Shown one piece after another: positions 25,796 to 36,732 of a DNA stretch of 42,322 nt. Origin of the DNA: Stomatobaculum longum (GTDB lineage: Bacteria; Bacillota; Clostridia; Lachnospirales; Lachnospiraceae). Every line of letters starts with the position of its first letter. Position 1 is the stretch's first letter. Where the stretch lies: assembly GCA_905370385.1 (NCBI GenBank), contig CAJPKN010000004.1, forward strand, positions 1 to 42,322. Direction: 5' to 3'. Below the pieces are notes generated by a model. The model was not told the origin of the DNA and ran no database searches. It saw nothing but the letters and a program-made list of their open reading frames with translations. The translations under genes were made by a program, and so were the position numbers.

Positions 25796-26477
25796 GCCTC
25801 CTCCGGCTCGAATTTATAGCCCATGCCCCAGATGGTGCGGATGTATGCACCCTTCTCTCCCATCTTGGCCCGGAGTTTCTTCACATGTGTGTCTATGGTG
25901 CGCGCATCGCCGAAGTAGTCGTAATTCCAGACGTGGTTCAAAATCTTTTCCCGCGAAAGCGCAATGCCCTTGTTCTCCAGGAAGTAGCGAAGCAGTTCGA
26001 ACTCCTTGAAACTCAAGTCTATGCTCTTTCCGTCCACGCTGACTTCGTGGGCGCGCTCGTCGAGCCGTATGCCGGCAATCTCTATCACGACGCCCTCCGG
26101 ATTCGCCGCGGTGCGCTTTAAAACGGCCTCGACGCGTGCCATGAGCACTTTCGGGCTGAAGGGCTTTGCGATGTACTCGTCCGCGCCGAGCGAAAAGCCC
26201 CGAAGCTCATCCCTCTCCTCGCTCCGCGCGGTGAGCATGAGCACCGGCACTTCCGAAATGCGGCGCAGCTCCTTCAAGGTCTCAAAGCCGTCGAGTTCCG
26301 GCATCATGACATCCAAAAGCACGAGGGCAATATCGGGTTCCCGCTCGAAGACCGCGAGCGCCTCCGCGCCGTTCTCAGCCTCCAGGACCTGATAGCCCTT
26401 GACCCGCAGATAATCGCGGACGAGGGCGCGCATGCGCGCCTCATCGTCCGCAATCAAGATCTTAATCGTTTCGTTGT

Positions 26478-26481
<4 letters not shown>
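25792..26481 (-). CDS. OmpR/PhoB-family response regulator
   Basis: DNA-binding regulator of 229 residues. Receiver domain 1-120 with acidic pocket DDE (12-14), phosphorylation site Asp57 (LVLLDVMMPELDGF), Thr/Ala switch LTARS and Lys106 (YIAKPFSP). Winged-helix output domain about 130-227 with FKEFELLRYFLENKG and RTIDTHVKKLRAKMG. The start is GTG 26481, overlapping the aspS stop by GTGA; the same arrangement joins it to the kinase gene. Target genes cannot be deduced. Confidence 0.95.
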
Positions 26482-28265
<1,784 letters not shown>

Positions 28266-28280
28266 ACTGTATCTCCCCTC

Positions 28281-29534
28281 TTATGCCTCAAAATAATCCC
28301 GGAAATCCGTATAGCCCTGCTGCGAGAGCTGGTCTCGCTGGAACTTCTTGTTCTTTGCCATCTTGGTGACCAGCACATCCTTGCCGGCCTCGCGCTCGCG
28401 CTCCGCTTCGAGCAGTGCCTCGCCGCGTCGCGCTGCACTGAGCTTCTTGTCGAGCAAAATCGCGACCTTCTCCTTCTGCGAGGGAATCACGTACTGCTGA
28501 TCCATGAGGATTGCGATGATGCGCTCAAAGCCGATCGAGAAACCGCAGGCCGGGACATCCGTGCCCGTGAACTTGCCGACCATCTTATCGTAGCGGCCGC
28601 CGCCCGCGACCGAACCGCCGAAACCTTCCATCGAAACCTCGAAGATGGAGCCCGTGTAGTAGCCCATGCCGCGCACCAAGGTCGGGTCAAACTGAATCTT
28701 GACCGCGCCGCCGCTCACGCTCTTAACGGCCTCCATAATCTCCGCAAGGCCCTCCGCGGTGCCTGCCTCAAGGAAATCGCCGAGGGTTTCGCCGAGTCCG
28801 CGCACCGCCGCCGCATCGTTCCCGAGATTTTCAAGAAGCCCCAGGTACTTCTCCGCGGATGCCTCGCTCGCGCCGTTCTCAATGAGCTCCGCGCGGACAC
28901 CTTCCATGCCGATCTTATCCATCTTGTCGAGCGTAATCAAAACGCTGTCCTCCTGCCCCGCCGGGAAGCCCGCAAAAGCCACCATGGCGCGCAGTATCTT
29001 TCTGTCGTTCACACGGACCAGGAAGTCGTTGGTCGGAACCAGCTTCTTTAAGGTCTTCGCGATTGCGAGGATCAGCTCGATTTCGGCGAGATTGCTCTCC
29101 TCGCCGAGGATATCGATGTCGCACTGGGTGAACTGGCGGTATCTGCCCTTCTGCGGACGGTCCGCTCTCCAGACCGAGCCGCATTGCAGCGCCTTAAAGG
29201 GGCTAGGCAGCTTTGCCGCATTGTTCGCATAGTAGCGGGTCAGCGGAAGCGTCAAATCGTAGCGGAGACCGCTGTCGCAGAGATCTTCCTCGCCCGCCGC
29301 CTCCGAGAGGCGGAGCTTCTCGCCGCGCTTTAAAATTTTGAAAATCAGCTTCTCGTTGTCGCCGCCCTGCTTGCTCGTCAAATTCTCAATGTGCTCCACA
29401 CAGGGGGTCTCCATGGGGGTGAAACCAAAGCTGCGGTAGGTCTCCTTGATGACACCGATCAAATAATCCCGCAAGGTCATCTCGTCCGGCAGAATATCCT
29501 TCATTCCTGTGACCGGCTGCTTCTTTAAACTCAT
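28281..29534 (-). CDS. hisS: Histidyl-tRNA synthetase
   Basis: Class II synthetase charging tRNA-His; 417 residues. Seen: motif 2 region KGRYRQFTQCDIDILGEES, histidine-binding RYDLTLPLTRYYANN, and GGRYDKMVGKFTGTDVPACG. The C-terminal anticodon-binding domain starts near residue 320. I start at ATG 29534, seven bases after GGAGGG, in preference to an in-frame start ten codons upstream. It lies 53 bases after hemZ; that gap is too short for a T-box and shows no promoter, so hisS is probably read from the relA promoter or one inside hemZ. Confidence 0.97.
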   Translation of the reverse strand: MSLKKQPVTGMKDILPDEMTLRDYLIGVIKETYRSFGFTPMETPCVEHIENLTSKQGGDNEKLIFKILKRGEKLRLSEAAGEEDLCDSGLRYDLTLPLTRYYANNAAKLPSPFKALQCGSVWRADRPQKGRYRQFTQCDIDILGEESNLAEIELILAIAKTLKKLVPTNDFLVRVNDRKILRAMVAFAGFPAGQEDSVLITLDKMDKIGMEGVRAELIENGASEASAEKYLGLLENLGNDAAAVRGLGETLGDFLEAGTAEGLAEIMEAVKSVSGGAVKIQFDPTLVRGMGYYTGSIFEVSMEGFGGSVAGGGRYDKMVGKFTGTDVPACGFSIGFERIIAILMDQQYVIPSQKEKVAILLDKKLSAARRGEALLEAEREREAGKDVLVTKMAKNKKFQRDQLSQQGYTDFRDYFEA

Positions 29535-29587
29535 CGCCTTACCCTCCTTCTCTCCGATTGGCACTTCTCCGTATCGTCTCTATCTCT

Positions 29588-31048
29588 TTATCTTAGCACA
29601 TCTCCGCCGAGGGCACGCTCCTTTTTTGCGAGCATCTCCTTGAGACGTTCCACATAGAGTCCGGGATCCTTTACATTCTCGAGGCGATCGTATTGCCCGG
29701 CGCCGCGCATCACCCGCGTTGTCGTTCCCGCGCCGCAGCCTACAATGGTCTCGAGTTCTTCCATGATGAGAATGTTGTAGAGGCCCTCCTTGCCCTTTTT
29801 ACACCAGCCCACATTCTCCAAGTTTCCCGCCATATTTTTTTGGCGGTAGAGGTAATAGGGCGAGAGCCCCATCTCCTCGCAGTAGGAAGAAGCGAGCTCC
29901 ACCATGCGGTTCGCGTCGCCGTAGCTGACATCCGCATAGTCTTCGCGCTTTGTGTTGAGGCGCGCCGCACGCTTTAAGGCGAGACTGTGTATGGTCACAT
30001 CGTCCGGCGAAAGCGCGCGTATGCCCTCCATGGTGCGCCGCACATCCGCCTCGCTCTCGTTCGGAAGCCCCATGATGAGGTCGGTGTTGATGTTGTCAAA
30101 GCCGAGCTCCCTCGCGAGCCGAAAGCTCTCCGTGAACTGGTCGACCGTATGAAAGCGCCCGATTAGGTCAAGGGTCTCTTGCTTTAGGGTCTGGGGATTG
30201 ATGCTGATGCGGTCTGCACCCTGTTCTTTTAGGACAATCAGCTTCTCGCGGCTTATGCTGTCCGGGCGTCCGGCCTCAACCGTAAACTCCCGAAGCGCCG
30301 AGAGATCGAAGAGCCCTCTCACAAAGCCGAGGAGATCCTCGAGCTCCGCGGCGCTTAGACTGGTCGGCGTCCCGCCGCCCACATAGATTGCGTCGAGGCG
30401 CTTTTCCGCCATGAGCTCCGCGACCAGACGGATTTCTTCTTTTAAGGCTGTGAGGTAGACCGTACTCTTCTTACTTCCGATCGGATAGGAGGGGAAGGAG
30501 CAATAGAGACAGGTCGTCGGGCAGAAGGGAATGCCGATGTAAAGACTGTAGCCCGTCGAAAAGTCGAGCTCGCGAATTGCGCGGAGCTCATTTTCGGCGG
30601 TCCTCACACAGAGCTCGTTCCGCGCGTCACTCAAAAAGAAATCGCGTTTGAATTCGGCCCGGACTTCATCCGCCGACTTCCCCTCTTGCAGTCTCGTGAG
30701 CGCAAGCTTTGCGGGACGTATGCCGGTCAGCGTGCCCCAGGGAAGCGCTTTCCCCGTGAGCTCGGTGAGCGCACGATAGAGCGCCCGCTTCAATTCATTC
30801 TTACTCTCGATGCGCTCTTCCATCCAAGCGCTCTCAAAGCGAAGCACCCGGCCCTCGGCCGTCCGTATCTCGGCGTGATAGCTGCCGAGCCGCGGCGCGG
30901 CCCCCGCTTCCGCGCAGGCCTTCATGATACAAGAAATCATGGCGTCTTGTTCCGGCACATGGCTGAAGCTCTGTCCCGGAAAAAACGCCATGAAAAGTTC
31001 CCGGACGTCCTGTTCAAAGGGGACGTCCTGTAATTGTAAGGATATCAT
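29588..31048 (-). CDS. hemZ: Oxygen-independent coproporphyrinogen III oxidase-like HemZ
   Basis: Radical SAM protein of 486 residues. An N-terminal extension of about 160 residues, typical of HemZ, precedes the radical SAM core. The cluster motif is IPFCPTTCLYCSFPSYPIG near residue 170, then YVGGGTPTSLSA and a HemN-like NTDLIMGLPNES. Family members are linked to coproporphyrinogen oxidation in anaerobic haem synthesis, though HemN-like proteins can have other roles such as haem handling; no other haem gene is present here. It lies 15 bases after the MBL gene. The start is ATG 31048 with a modest AGGGT ribosome site. Confidence 0.93.
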   Translation of the reverse strand: MISLQLQDVPFEQDVRELFMAFFPGQSFSHVPEQDAMISCIMKACAEAGAAPRLGSYHAEIRTAEGRVLRFESAWMEERIESKNELKRALYRALTELTGKALPWGTLTGIRPAKLALTRLQEGKSADEVRAEFKRDFFLSDARNELCVRTAENELRAIRELDFSTGYSLYIGIPFCPTTCLYCSFPSYPIGSKKSTVYLTALKEEIRLVAELMAEKRLDAIYVGGGTPTSLSAAELEDLLGFVRGLFDLSALREFTVEAGRPDSISREKLIVLKEQGADRISINPQTLKQETLDLIGRFHTVDQFTESFRLARELGFDNINTDLIMGLPNESEADVRRTMEGIRALSPDDVTIHSLALKRAARLNTKREDYADVSYGDANRMVELASSYCEEMGLSPYYLYRQKNMAGNLENVGWCKKGKEGLYNILIMEELETIVGCGAGTTTRVMRGAGQYDRLENVKDPGLYVERLKEMLAKKERALGGDVLR

Positions 31049-31063
31049 CTGTTTTACCCTGTC

Positions 31064-31705
31064 TCAGTAATAGAAAATCGGGTTGCTCTTCCGCTCTTCG
31101 CCTATGCTGGTCTCGCCCATATGCCCCGGGAGCACAAGCGTATCCTCCGGGAGCGCAAAGAGTTTGTCCAGCGACTTTTTTAAGCTCCGCAGGTCGCCGC
31201 CCGGCAAATCCACCCGGCCGAAGGAGCCCTGAAAGAGCGTGTCACCCGAGAAGAGAACTTGCTCCGCCGGGAAATAGTAACAGCAGGAACCGCGCGTGTG
31301 CCCCGGGGTAAAAATAACCTGCATCTCGCTGCCGAGTATGTCTACCTTCTCGCCGTCCGTAAACAGGCGGTCCGCTTTTAAGCGGAGTCCGCTCCGCATG
31401 AAGCGCGCGTCGCCGTTTAAGTCGGGGTCGTTCAAGGTCTCCGCCTCGGGAGCCGCCGCGCAGAGCGGCACATGAAAGGCCTCGCGCAGCGCATCGGCCG
31501 CGAGCACATGATCGAAATGACCGTGGGTCAAGAGGAGCGCCTTCAGCGTAAGCTCCCGCTCGCGTATCACCTTCTCGATTTGCGGCGCGGAATCCGCCGG
31601 ATCGATCAAGAGGGCCTCCTTGCTCTCTTTGTTCCAAACCAGGTAACAGTTGGTCTCCACCATGCCCAGTGTCATGCAAAGAACGGAAAGTTTGCTCTCG
31701 CCCAT
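31064..31705 (-). CDS. MBL-fold metallo-hydrolase, glyoxalase II-like
   Basis: Cytosolic zinc hydrolase of 213 residues. The metal motif THGHFDH is at residues 60-66, with later ligands in FTPGHTRGSCCYY, FSGDTLFQGSFGRVD and VLPGHMGETSIG. It is of the YcbL/hydroxyacylglutathione-hydrolase-like type; the physiological thioester or other substrate is unknown. AGAGGAG precedes the ATG, and only 3 bases separate it from the relA stop. The relA-MBL-hemZ order recurs in Clostridia. Confidence 0.92.
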   Translation of the reverse strand: MGESKLSVLCMTLGMVETNCYLVWNKESKEALLIDPADSAPQIEKVIRERELTLKALLLTHGHFDHVLAADALREAFHVPLCAAAPEAETLNDPDLNGDARFMRSGLRLKADRLFTDGEKVDILGSEMQVIFTPGHTRGSCCYYFPAEQVLFSGDTLFQGSFGRVDLPGGDLRSLKKSLDKLFALPEDTLVLPGHMGETSIGEERKSNPIFYY

Positions 31706-31708
31706 GGC

Positions 31709-33970
31709 TCAACTCCTCTCAATGTCAATGATGCCCTCGCACTGCCGTAGCTTATCCTGCAGCGCGCGTATCTCCTCCGCGGAGCCGATCTCGAAGGTCA
31801 CGTCCATCGTCGCGATGTCCTGCTTCGAGGTTCTCGTGTTGAAAGCCTTCACATCCAGCCCGCGCTCCGTAAAGACGCGGCTTATGTCAACCAAGAGGCC
31901 GGTGCGATTGTGCGCCACCACGCGCAAGGTCGCAATGTAGCGATTCTCCTCTCCCTCCGGCAGCTGCCATTCGGCCGTGATGAGACGAGCTCTCTCGATC
32001 TCCGGCAGGGATAAAATGTTGATGCAGTCCGTGCGGTGTATCGTAATACCGCGGCCGCGTGTCACGAAGCCGACAATTTCATCGCCCGGAACCGGCGCAC
32101 AGCAACGCGAAAAGTGAACCGCAAGATCGTGGATGCCTTTCACGACGATGCCGTTTCCGGATCTGCGGAGCGTCGCAATCTGGCTCTCCTTGTTGTTCTC
32201 CTCGAGGTTTGCGAGCACGGTCTCATCCGAGATCTGCTTTGCGAGCGCCCGTTTCCGCTCCTCGATCATGCGGTTAACAACCTGGCCCTCTTTGATGCCG
32301 CCGTGTCCCACAGTCGCAAGCACCGCGTCCCAGTCGTGCATGGAATAGCGGCGCAGCACCTTTTCCTGATACTCCGGACGGTTTAACTCGCCCCAGTCCT
32401 GGCCGCGACTCTTCGCATAGGCGGCGAGCAACTCCTTGCCCCGCACGATGTTCTCTTCCTTGAGTTCGGTCTTAAACCACTGGTTGATTTTATTCCGCGC
32501 CTGCGAGCTCTTGGCCTGCTTGAGCCAGTCGCGGCTCGGTCCGCGCGAGTTCTGCGAAGTCAGAATTTCGACGCGATCTCCGTTTTGTATGACATAGTTC
32601 AGCGGCACCATGCGCGCATTGACGCGCGCGCCGACCATGCAGTTTCCGACCGCGGAGTGAATGGAATACGCAAAGTCAATCGGCGTGGAGCCGGCCGGCA
32701 GGGTCTTGACATCGCCGTTCGGGGTAAAGGCATAGACCATGTCCGTAAACGGGTTCAGCTCGTTTCGGACACCCGAGAGAAATTCTTTGCTGTCCGGCAT
32801 CTCCCGCTGCCACTCAAGAATCTGGCGGAGCCAGCGCATCTTCTCCGCCTCGCCGCCGGTCACCGTGGGATTCTCGCCCTTTGCCTTCTCCTTGTACTTC
32901 CAGTGCGCCGCGATACCGTACTCGGCAACCTTATCCATCTCATAGGTGCGAATCTGCACTTCAAACAGGGTGCCGCCGCGGTCTATGAGGGTTGTGTGGA
33001 GCGACTGGTAGCGGTTTGGCTTCGGGCGCGCAATGTAGTCCTTAAAGCGCTCCGAAAGCGGTGTGAAATTCACATGCAGAGCACCGAGCGCCGCATAGCA
33101 GTCCTTCAAATCCTGCACAAGAACGCGCACCGCGAAGATATCATAAATCTCGTCAAAGCTCTTGTTCTGACTCACCATCTTCTTATAAATCGAGAAGATG
33201 TGCTTTCGCCGCCCGATTACACTGCTCGGAATGTGCTCGCTGTTCATGAGGTGCTGGACTTTTTCAACCAGACTCTCGATGACGCGCTCCTTGCTTTGAC
33301 TCATCTCCTCGATTTTTTCTTCAATCTCGTGATAAGCCTTCGGCTCCAGATAACGGAGCGCCAAATCATCGAGCTCCACCTTGACGCGGCTGATACCGAG
33401 TCTGTCCGCGAGCGGCGCATAGATTTCAAGCGTCTCCTGCGCCTTTTCGCGCTGCTTTTCCGGCTTCATGTGCTGCAGGGTGCGCATGTTGTGAAGGCGG
33501 TCCGCAAGCTTAATCAGAATGACGCGGATATCCTGGGACATCGCAAGAAACATTCTGCGGAGATTTTCGGCCTGAATGTCAAGTCTGTCCTTGGTCCAGG
33601 TCAGGTTTGTGAGCTTGGTAACGCCGTCCACCAGGAGGGCTACATCGTCCCCGAAGACCCGCGCAATCTGCTCCTTCGTGAGTATCGTGTCCTCGACGAC
33701 ATCGTGCAGAAGTCCCGCGATGATGCTCTCCTTGTCGAGCTCCAAATCCGCGAGAATAATCGCGACACAGAGCGGGTGGATGATGTAGGGCTCGCCGGAC
33801 TTCCGCTTCTGGTCCATATGTGCGTTCTTCGCGGTCATATAGGCGCGGTGAATGAGCGAAGTGTCATCGGAGGGATGATAGCGCTCAATGGCTGCGATCA
33901 GCTCCTCATAGAGTACGTCCGGGTCTGTAAATTCTGCCGGTTTTTCCAATTCTCTCTGGTCCTTTTCCAT
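31709..33970 (-). CDS. relA: Bifunctional (p)ppGpp synthetase/hydrolase Rel
   Basis: Ribosome-associated stringent-response enzyme of 753 residues. HD hydrolase domain with His89-Asp90 in LLHDVVEDT; synthetase domain with RFKDYIARPKPNRYQSLHTT; TGS domain near 400-460 (VYAFTPNGDVKTLPAGSTPIDFAYS); C-terminal ACT domain (IATLRVVAHNRTGLLVDIS). The RFKD motif is the form seen in bifunctional Rel rather than E. coli RelA, and the intact HD site fits active ppGpp hydrolysis. The start has AAGGGGGA upstream within a leader hairpin. It is the first gene of the string relA-MBL-hemZ-hisS-aspS-regulator-kinase. Confidence 0.97.
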   Translation of the reverse strand: MEKDQRELEKPAEFTDPDVLYEELIAAIERYHPSDDTSLIHRAYMTAKNAHMDQKRKSGEPYIIHPLCVAIILADLELDKESIIAGLLHDVVEDTILTKEQIARVFGDDVALLVDGVTKLTNLTWTKDRLDIQAENLRRMFLAMSQDIRVILIKLADRLHNMRTLQHMKPEKQREKAQETLEIYAPLADRLGISRVKVELDDLALRYLEPKAYHEIEEKIEEMSQSKERVIESLVEKVQHLMNSEHIPSSVIGRRKHIFSIYKKMVSQNKSFDEIYDIFAVRVLVQDLKDCYAALGALHVNFTPLSERFKDYIARPKPNRYQSLHTTLIDRGGTLFEVQIRTYEMDKVAEYGIAAHWKYKEKAKGENPTVTGGEAEKMRWLRQILEWQREMPDSKEFLSGVRNELNPFTDMVYAFTPNGDVKTLPAGSTPIDFAYSIHSAVGNCMVGARVNARMVPLNYVIQNGDRVEILTSQNSRGPSRDWLKQAKSSQARNKINQWFKTELKEENIVRGKELLAAYAKSRGQDWGELNRPEYQEKVLRRYSMHDWDAVLATVGHGGIKEGQVVNRMIEERKRALAKQISDETVLANLEENNKESQIATLRRSGNGIVVKGIHDLAVHFSRCCAPVPGDEIVGFVTRGRGITIHRTDCINILSLPEIERARLITAEWQLPEGEENRYIATLRVVAHNRTGLLVDISRVFTERGLDVKAFNTRTSKQDIATMDVTFEIGSAEEIRALQDKLRQCEGIIDIERS

Positions 33971-33971
33971 A

Positions 33972-34013
33972 CTGTCCGGTCCCCCTTTCTCAGCTTCGCC
34001 CTTGTCCGGACAG
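33972..34013 (-). repeat. Inverted repeat in the relA leader, enclosing the ribosome site
   Basis: CTGTCCGG (33972-33979) and CCGGACAG (34006-34013) can form an 8-bp stem in the mRNA. The Shine-Dalgarno AAGGGGGA is in the loop and the 3' arm ends 1 base before the ATG. The outer arm is part of the palindrome TGTCCGGACA. Confidence 0.55.
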
Positions 34014-34076
34014 CCGCTGAATTTGCCCGCCCGAGGCGGACTTTTGACTGCTTCTTATTTTATATAATAATCCTAG

Positions 34077-34105
34077 ATTATACGGTCTTTATATGCGGAA
34101 TGCAA
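34077..34105 (-). promoter_or_regulatory. relA promoter
   Basis: On the minus strand TTGCAT (34100-34105), 17-base spacer, perfect TATAAT (34077-34082). The -35 lies in the last codons of cobS. The leader is about 100 bases, A/T-rich at first. Confidence 0.65.
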
Positions 34106-34865
34106 GCGCGGCGGCGATCAGGCCGGCAGTCTCGCAGTTCGTTAAGAGAAAGCCCGCGAGATCTCCCGTCATGCCGCCGAACGAGAGGGCTGCGCGGGCG
34201 CCGCTGTAGAGCGCCGCAAGCAGCACGGCAGCGAGTATACAAGCGCCCGTGAACAGAGTTCCCGCGCCGAAAAGAGCCGCTGCGGCGAGGAGCAAATAGA
34301 AGCCGGAAATGAGTCTCCCCTTACGCCGCGCGCGCGCCGCCGTAAAGTCATAGACCGTTCCGGCTCCCCTTGCGTTCGGGAGCAGGTAAATCGAGAGCGC
34401 GCTGAGCGCACGGCTCATGAGGAAAATCGGTAAAAGCTGCGGCAGACGTTCCGGCATATTCCCCGATTCCAAGAGGCTGAGCCAGGCCGCAAAACCGGCG
34501 AGCAGCATGAGTCCGCCCTGTAAGACCGCTGCGGAACCCGCGTGCACATCCTTTAAAATAGCGAGCTTCTCTTCCTTTCCCTTCCAGGATCCCAGCGCAT
34601 CCGCGGTATCCAAAAAGCCGTCAAAGTGAATGCCGCCGGTAAAGAGAAGGGGCGCCGCCGTGAGACAAAAAGCCGAGAGCGGCGCGCCCGCGGAAACGCG
34701 AAACAAAAGCCCTGCGAGCAGGTAGATAAGTCCCGCTTCAATGACGCCGAGCAGCGGAAACAAGAAGAGTACGGCCTCTTTGCTCTCCTCGTCCCAGCGC
34801 ACATTCGGCACCGGAAGCCGCGAGTACATGGCCGCGGCAATGAAAAAGGCGCGGAGATACTTCAT
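34089..34865 (-). CDS. cobS: Cobalamin synthase (adenosylcobinamide-GDP ribazoletransferase)
   Basis: Integral membrane enzyme that joins adenosylcobinamide-GDP and alpha-ribazole in the last stage of B12 synthesis. The protein has 258 residues with about six hydrophobic segments. Seen: the family N-terminus FFIAAAMYSRLPVP, TGGIHFDGFLDTADALGS (metal/substrate Asp residues), DVHAGSAAVLQGGL and GGMTGDLAGF. I start at ATG 34865 after GGAAGGAGG; the frame runs further upstream but within cobU. The start overlaps the cobU stop by 4 bases. It is the last gene of the cobalamin operon, and relA transcription begins at its end. Confidence 0.95.
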   Translation of the reverse strand: MKYLRAFFIAAAMYSRLPVPNVRWDEESKEAVLFLFPLLGVIEAGLIYLLAGLLFRVSAGAPLSAFCLTAAPLLFTGGIHFDGFLDTADALGSWKGKEEKLAILKDVHAGSAAVLQGGLMLLAGFAAWLSLLESGNMPERLPQLLPIFLMSRALSALSIYLLPNARGAGTVYDFTAARARRKGRLISGFYLLLAAAALFGAGTLFTGACILAAVLLAALYSGARAALSFGGMTGDLAGFLLTNCETAGLIAAALAFRI

Positions 34866-35407
34866 ACATCCTCCTTCCGTTTGAGACAGCGCAGAGTTCC
34901 GAGTTCCGCGAGATACACGGCTTCCGCGCGCGCGGCGAGCGCGTTTTGCAGCGCGGAAAAAATGCGTACATAGCGCTCGGTGTCGGGATCCGCGTAGCGC
35001 GGCTCCTCCGAAAGGAGAGCGCCGACCAAGAGGAGTTGCCCGCACTTTGCCTCAAGGGAAAGCAGGCTCTCGTTTAGCGCCCGCAGAATATCTTCTTCCG
35101 AGCGCGCGGCCGCATCCGGCGAAAAGAGCTCGTTTCCGACCAAGTTTCCGAGATCTTCCAAAAGGACCGCAGCGTTCGCGGGCAGCGAAAGTTCATGCAC
35201 CGCGCGCGCCCGTTCTATGGTCACAAAGCCCTTTTCGGCGCGCTGCGCCCGGTGTTTTTCGATCCGCGCTTCCGCCTCCCAGCCTCCGCGCTCCATGGTC
35301 GCAAGATAGATGAGCGGACTTCCCGCCGCTTTTGCCGCGCAAACGGCCGCCGCTTCGGCCGCCTCCGATTTTCCGCTCGCGCTGCCGCCCGCATAGAGCA
35401 CTAGCAT
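34862..35407 (-). CDS. cobU: Adenosylcobinamide kinase / cobinamide-phosphate guanylyltransferase
   Basis: Bifunctional enzyme that phosphorylates adenosylcobinamide and attaches GMP, giving the substrate of CobS. The protein has 181 residues. P-loop GGSASGKS at 7-14; LIYLATMERGGWEAEARIEKH is the guanylylation region, which normally carries a histidine nucleophile near RIxxHR; LLEDLGNLVGNELF is the Walker-B-like segment. It overlaps cobB by 7 bases and cobS by 4. Ala-rich composition matches its neighbours. Confidence 0.93.
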   Translation of the reverse strand: MLVLYAGGSASGKSEAAEAAAVCAAKAAGSPLIYLATMERGGWEAEARIEKHRAQRAEKGFVTIERARAVHELSLPANAAVLLEDLGNLVGNELFSPDAAARSEEDILRALNESLLSLEAKCGQLLLVGALLSEEPRYADPDTERYVRIFSALQNALAARAEAVYLAELGTLRCLKRKEDV

Positions 35408-36732
35408 CTTACCGCCTCGCGGGCGCGTTGAAAGGCGCGGCAGGCAGCCGCAAAGCGCTTTGCCGCCCGCTGTCCTGCCTCGTTTGCGAGATAGATATGC
35501 GGATAGCCCGCAAAGAGGGTCGCGCTCCCCTGTACGCAGTCCCAGGACTTGCTGCCGTTTGCCTTGGTCGCAAGGCAGCTTTCGCCGTTCTCGGTCGCAT
35601 CCCAGTAGTGGAATTCGTGCCCGCGCAGGCTCTCCCCCGCTTTTAGCAGCAGCGTATCTTCCTGTGCCGTAATTTCAATGTAGCCGAAGCGCTGCAGCTT
35701 TTCGGTGCGGAAGGCCTGTCCCGGAAGGGCAGCGACCATTTCATGCCTGAGCCCGTTCACATCCTCGAGGCTTTCCAGCAAGAACATAAAGCCGCCGCAT
35801 TCCGCAACGGTCGGGAGCCCGCCCCGCACCGCATCCCGTATGTCCTCTAGGAGGGAGGTTTGGTTTTCGAGCGCCTCCGCGTAGAGTTCCGGGTAGCCGC
35901 CCGGAAGCCAGAGCCCGGATAAGCCCGCCGGGAGAGCCCGCTCTCTGAGCGGGCTGAAAAAGACAGGCTCACAGCCGAGTTCCCGGAGCACGCGAAGATT
36001 CTCTTCGTAGAAGAAAGAGAAAGCCTCGTCCCGCGCAATGCCGACACGAAAAGGCACTTCCGCTTCCCCGCCGCCGATGAAAAAATCATCCGGCAAAGCT
36101 TTTTTCAGTGCCGCAGCCATGCGCTGTGCAAAACCCAGTATCTCCTCCGGCGCGAGCGGCACCACGAGCCCCAAGTGGCGGCTCTTTAAGTTCTGCGCGC
36201 CGAGCGCCGGGATGCAGCCCAGCACAGGCACCGTGCCGATTTCACGCGGTACCTCCGTCCCGGGCGCTGCCTCCCCCTTGCCGCCTTCGTTTAAGACGAT
36301 GCCCAGAATGCGCGCGCGGTCCTCTGCCGTAAGCGCCGCTATTTTTTCTGCGGCCTCCGCTTCCGCGCCTCTTGCCACCAAGAGGAGTATCGGCAGGGAA
36401 AGGGTTCGGGCCACTTGGAGCGCCGAAGCCCTGTCCCCCTGCCCCGCAATGCCGTCCGTCAGCCCCATCGCTGCCTCGACGAGAAGAATATCCGCCTCGC
36501 TTTGATAGCGAGAAAAGGTCTCGCTAAGCTCGCTCTCACTTAAAAAATAGGGGTCTAGGTTGATGCAGCGCCTGCCGGTAATGGGCCCGTAGAACTGAGG
36601 GTCTATGTAATCCGGTCCCGTCTTATAGACCTGCACGCTTTTTCCGCTCTGCCGAAAGAGGGCCGCGAGCCCCATGCTGACACTCGTTTTTCCCGCGCCC
36701 GAGGAGAGCGCCGCCACCATCAGTTTTTGCAT
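35401..36732 (-). CDS. cbiA: Cobyrinate a,c-diamide synthase
   Basis: Amidates the a and c carboxylates of (cobalt-)cobyrinate using glutamine and ATP (CbiA/CobB family). The protein has 443 residues. The N-terminal dethiobiotin-synthetase-like ATPase has P-loop ALSSGAGKTS (8-17) and KTGPDYIDPQFY. The C-terminal type 1 glutaminase domain has LWLPGGYPELYA and nucleophile Cys312 in VAECGGFMFLLE, and HEFHYW follows later. I start at ATG 36732 after AAGGAGG; it overlaps the fusion gene by 13 bases. The substrate could in principle be hydrogenobyrinate, but CbiD/CbiT next door point to the cobalt-early route. Confidence 0.95.
   Translation of the reverse strand: MQKLMVAALSSGAGKTSVSMGLAALFRQSGKSVQVYKTGPDYIDPQFYGPITGRRCINLDPYFLSESELSETFSRYQSEADILLVEAAMGLTDGIAGQGDRASALQVARTLSLPILLLVARGAEAEAAEKIAALTAEDRARILGIVLNEGGKGEAAPGTEVPREIGTVPVLGCIPALGAQNLKSRHLGLVVPLAPEEILGFAQRMAAALKKALPDDFFIGGGEAEVPFRVGIARDEAFSFFYEENLRVLRELGCEPVFFSPLRERALPAGLSGLWLPGGYPELYAEALENQTSLLEDIRDAVRGGLPTVAECGGFMFLLESLEDVNGLRHEMVAALPGQAFRTEKLQRFGYIEITAQEDTLLLKAGESLRGHEFHYWDATENGESCLATKANGSKSWDCVQGSATLFAGYPHIYLANEAGQRAAKRFAAACRAFQRAREAVRC

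Noticed and set aside
29535-29587. Possible T-box leader upstream of hisS
   Set aside because: Only 53 bases, pyrimidine-rich on the plus strand, no stem-loop or T-box core.
32585-34252. 555-codon open frame opposite relA and running into cobS
   Set aside because: Antisense shadow crossing the relA promoter; no domain pattern.
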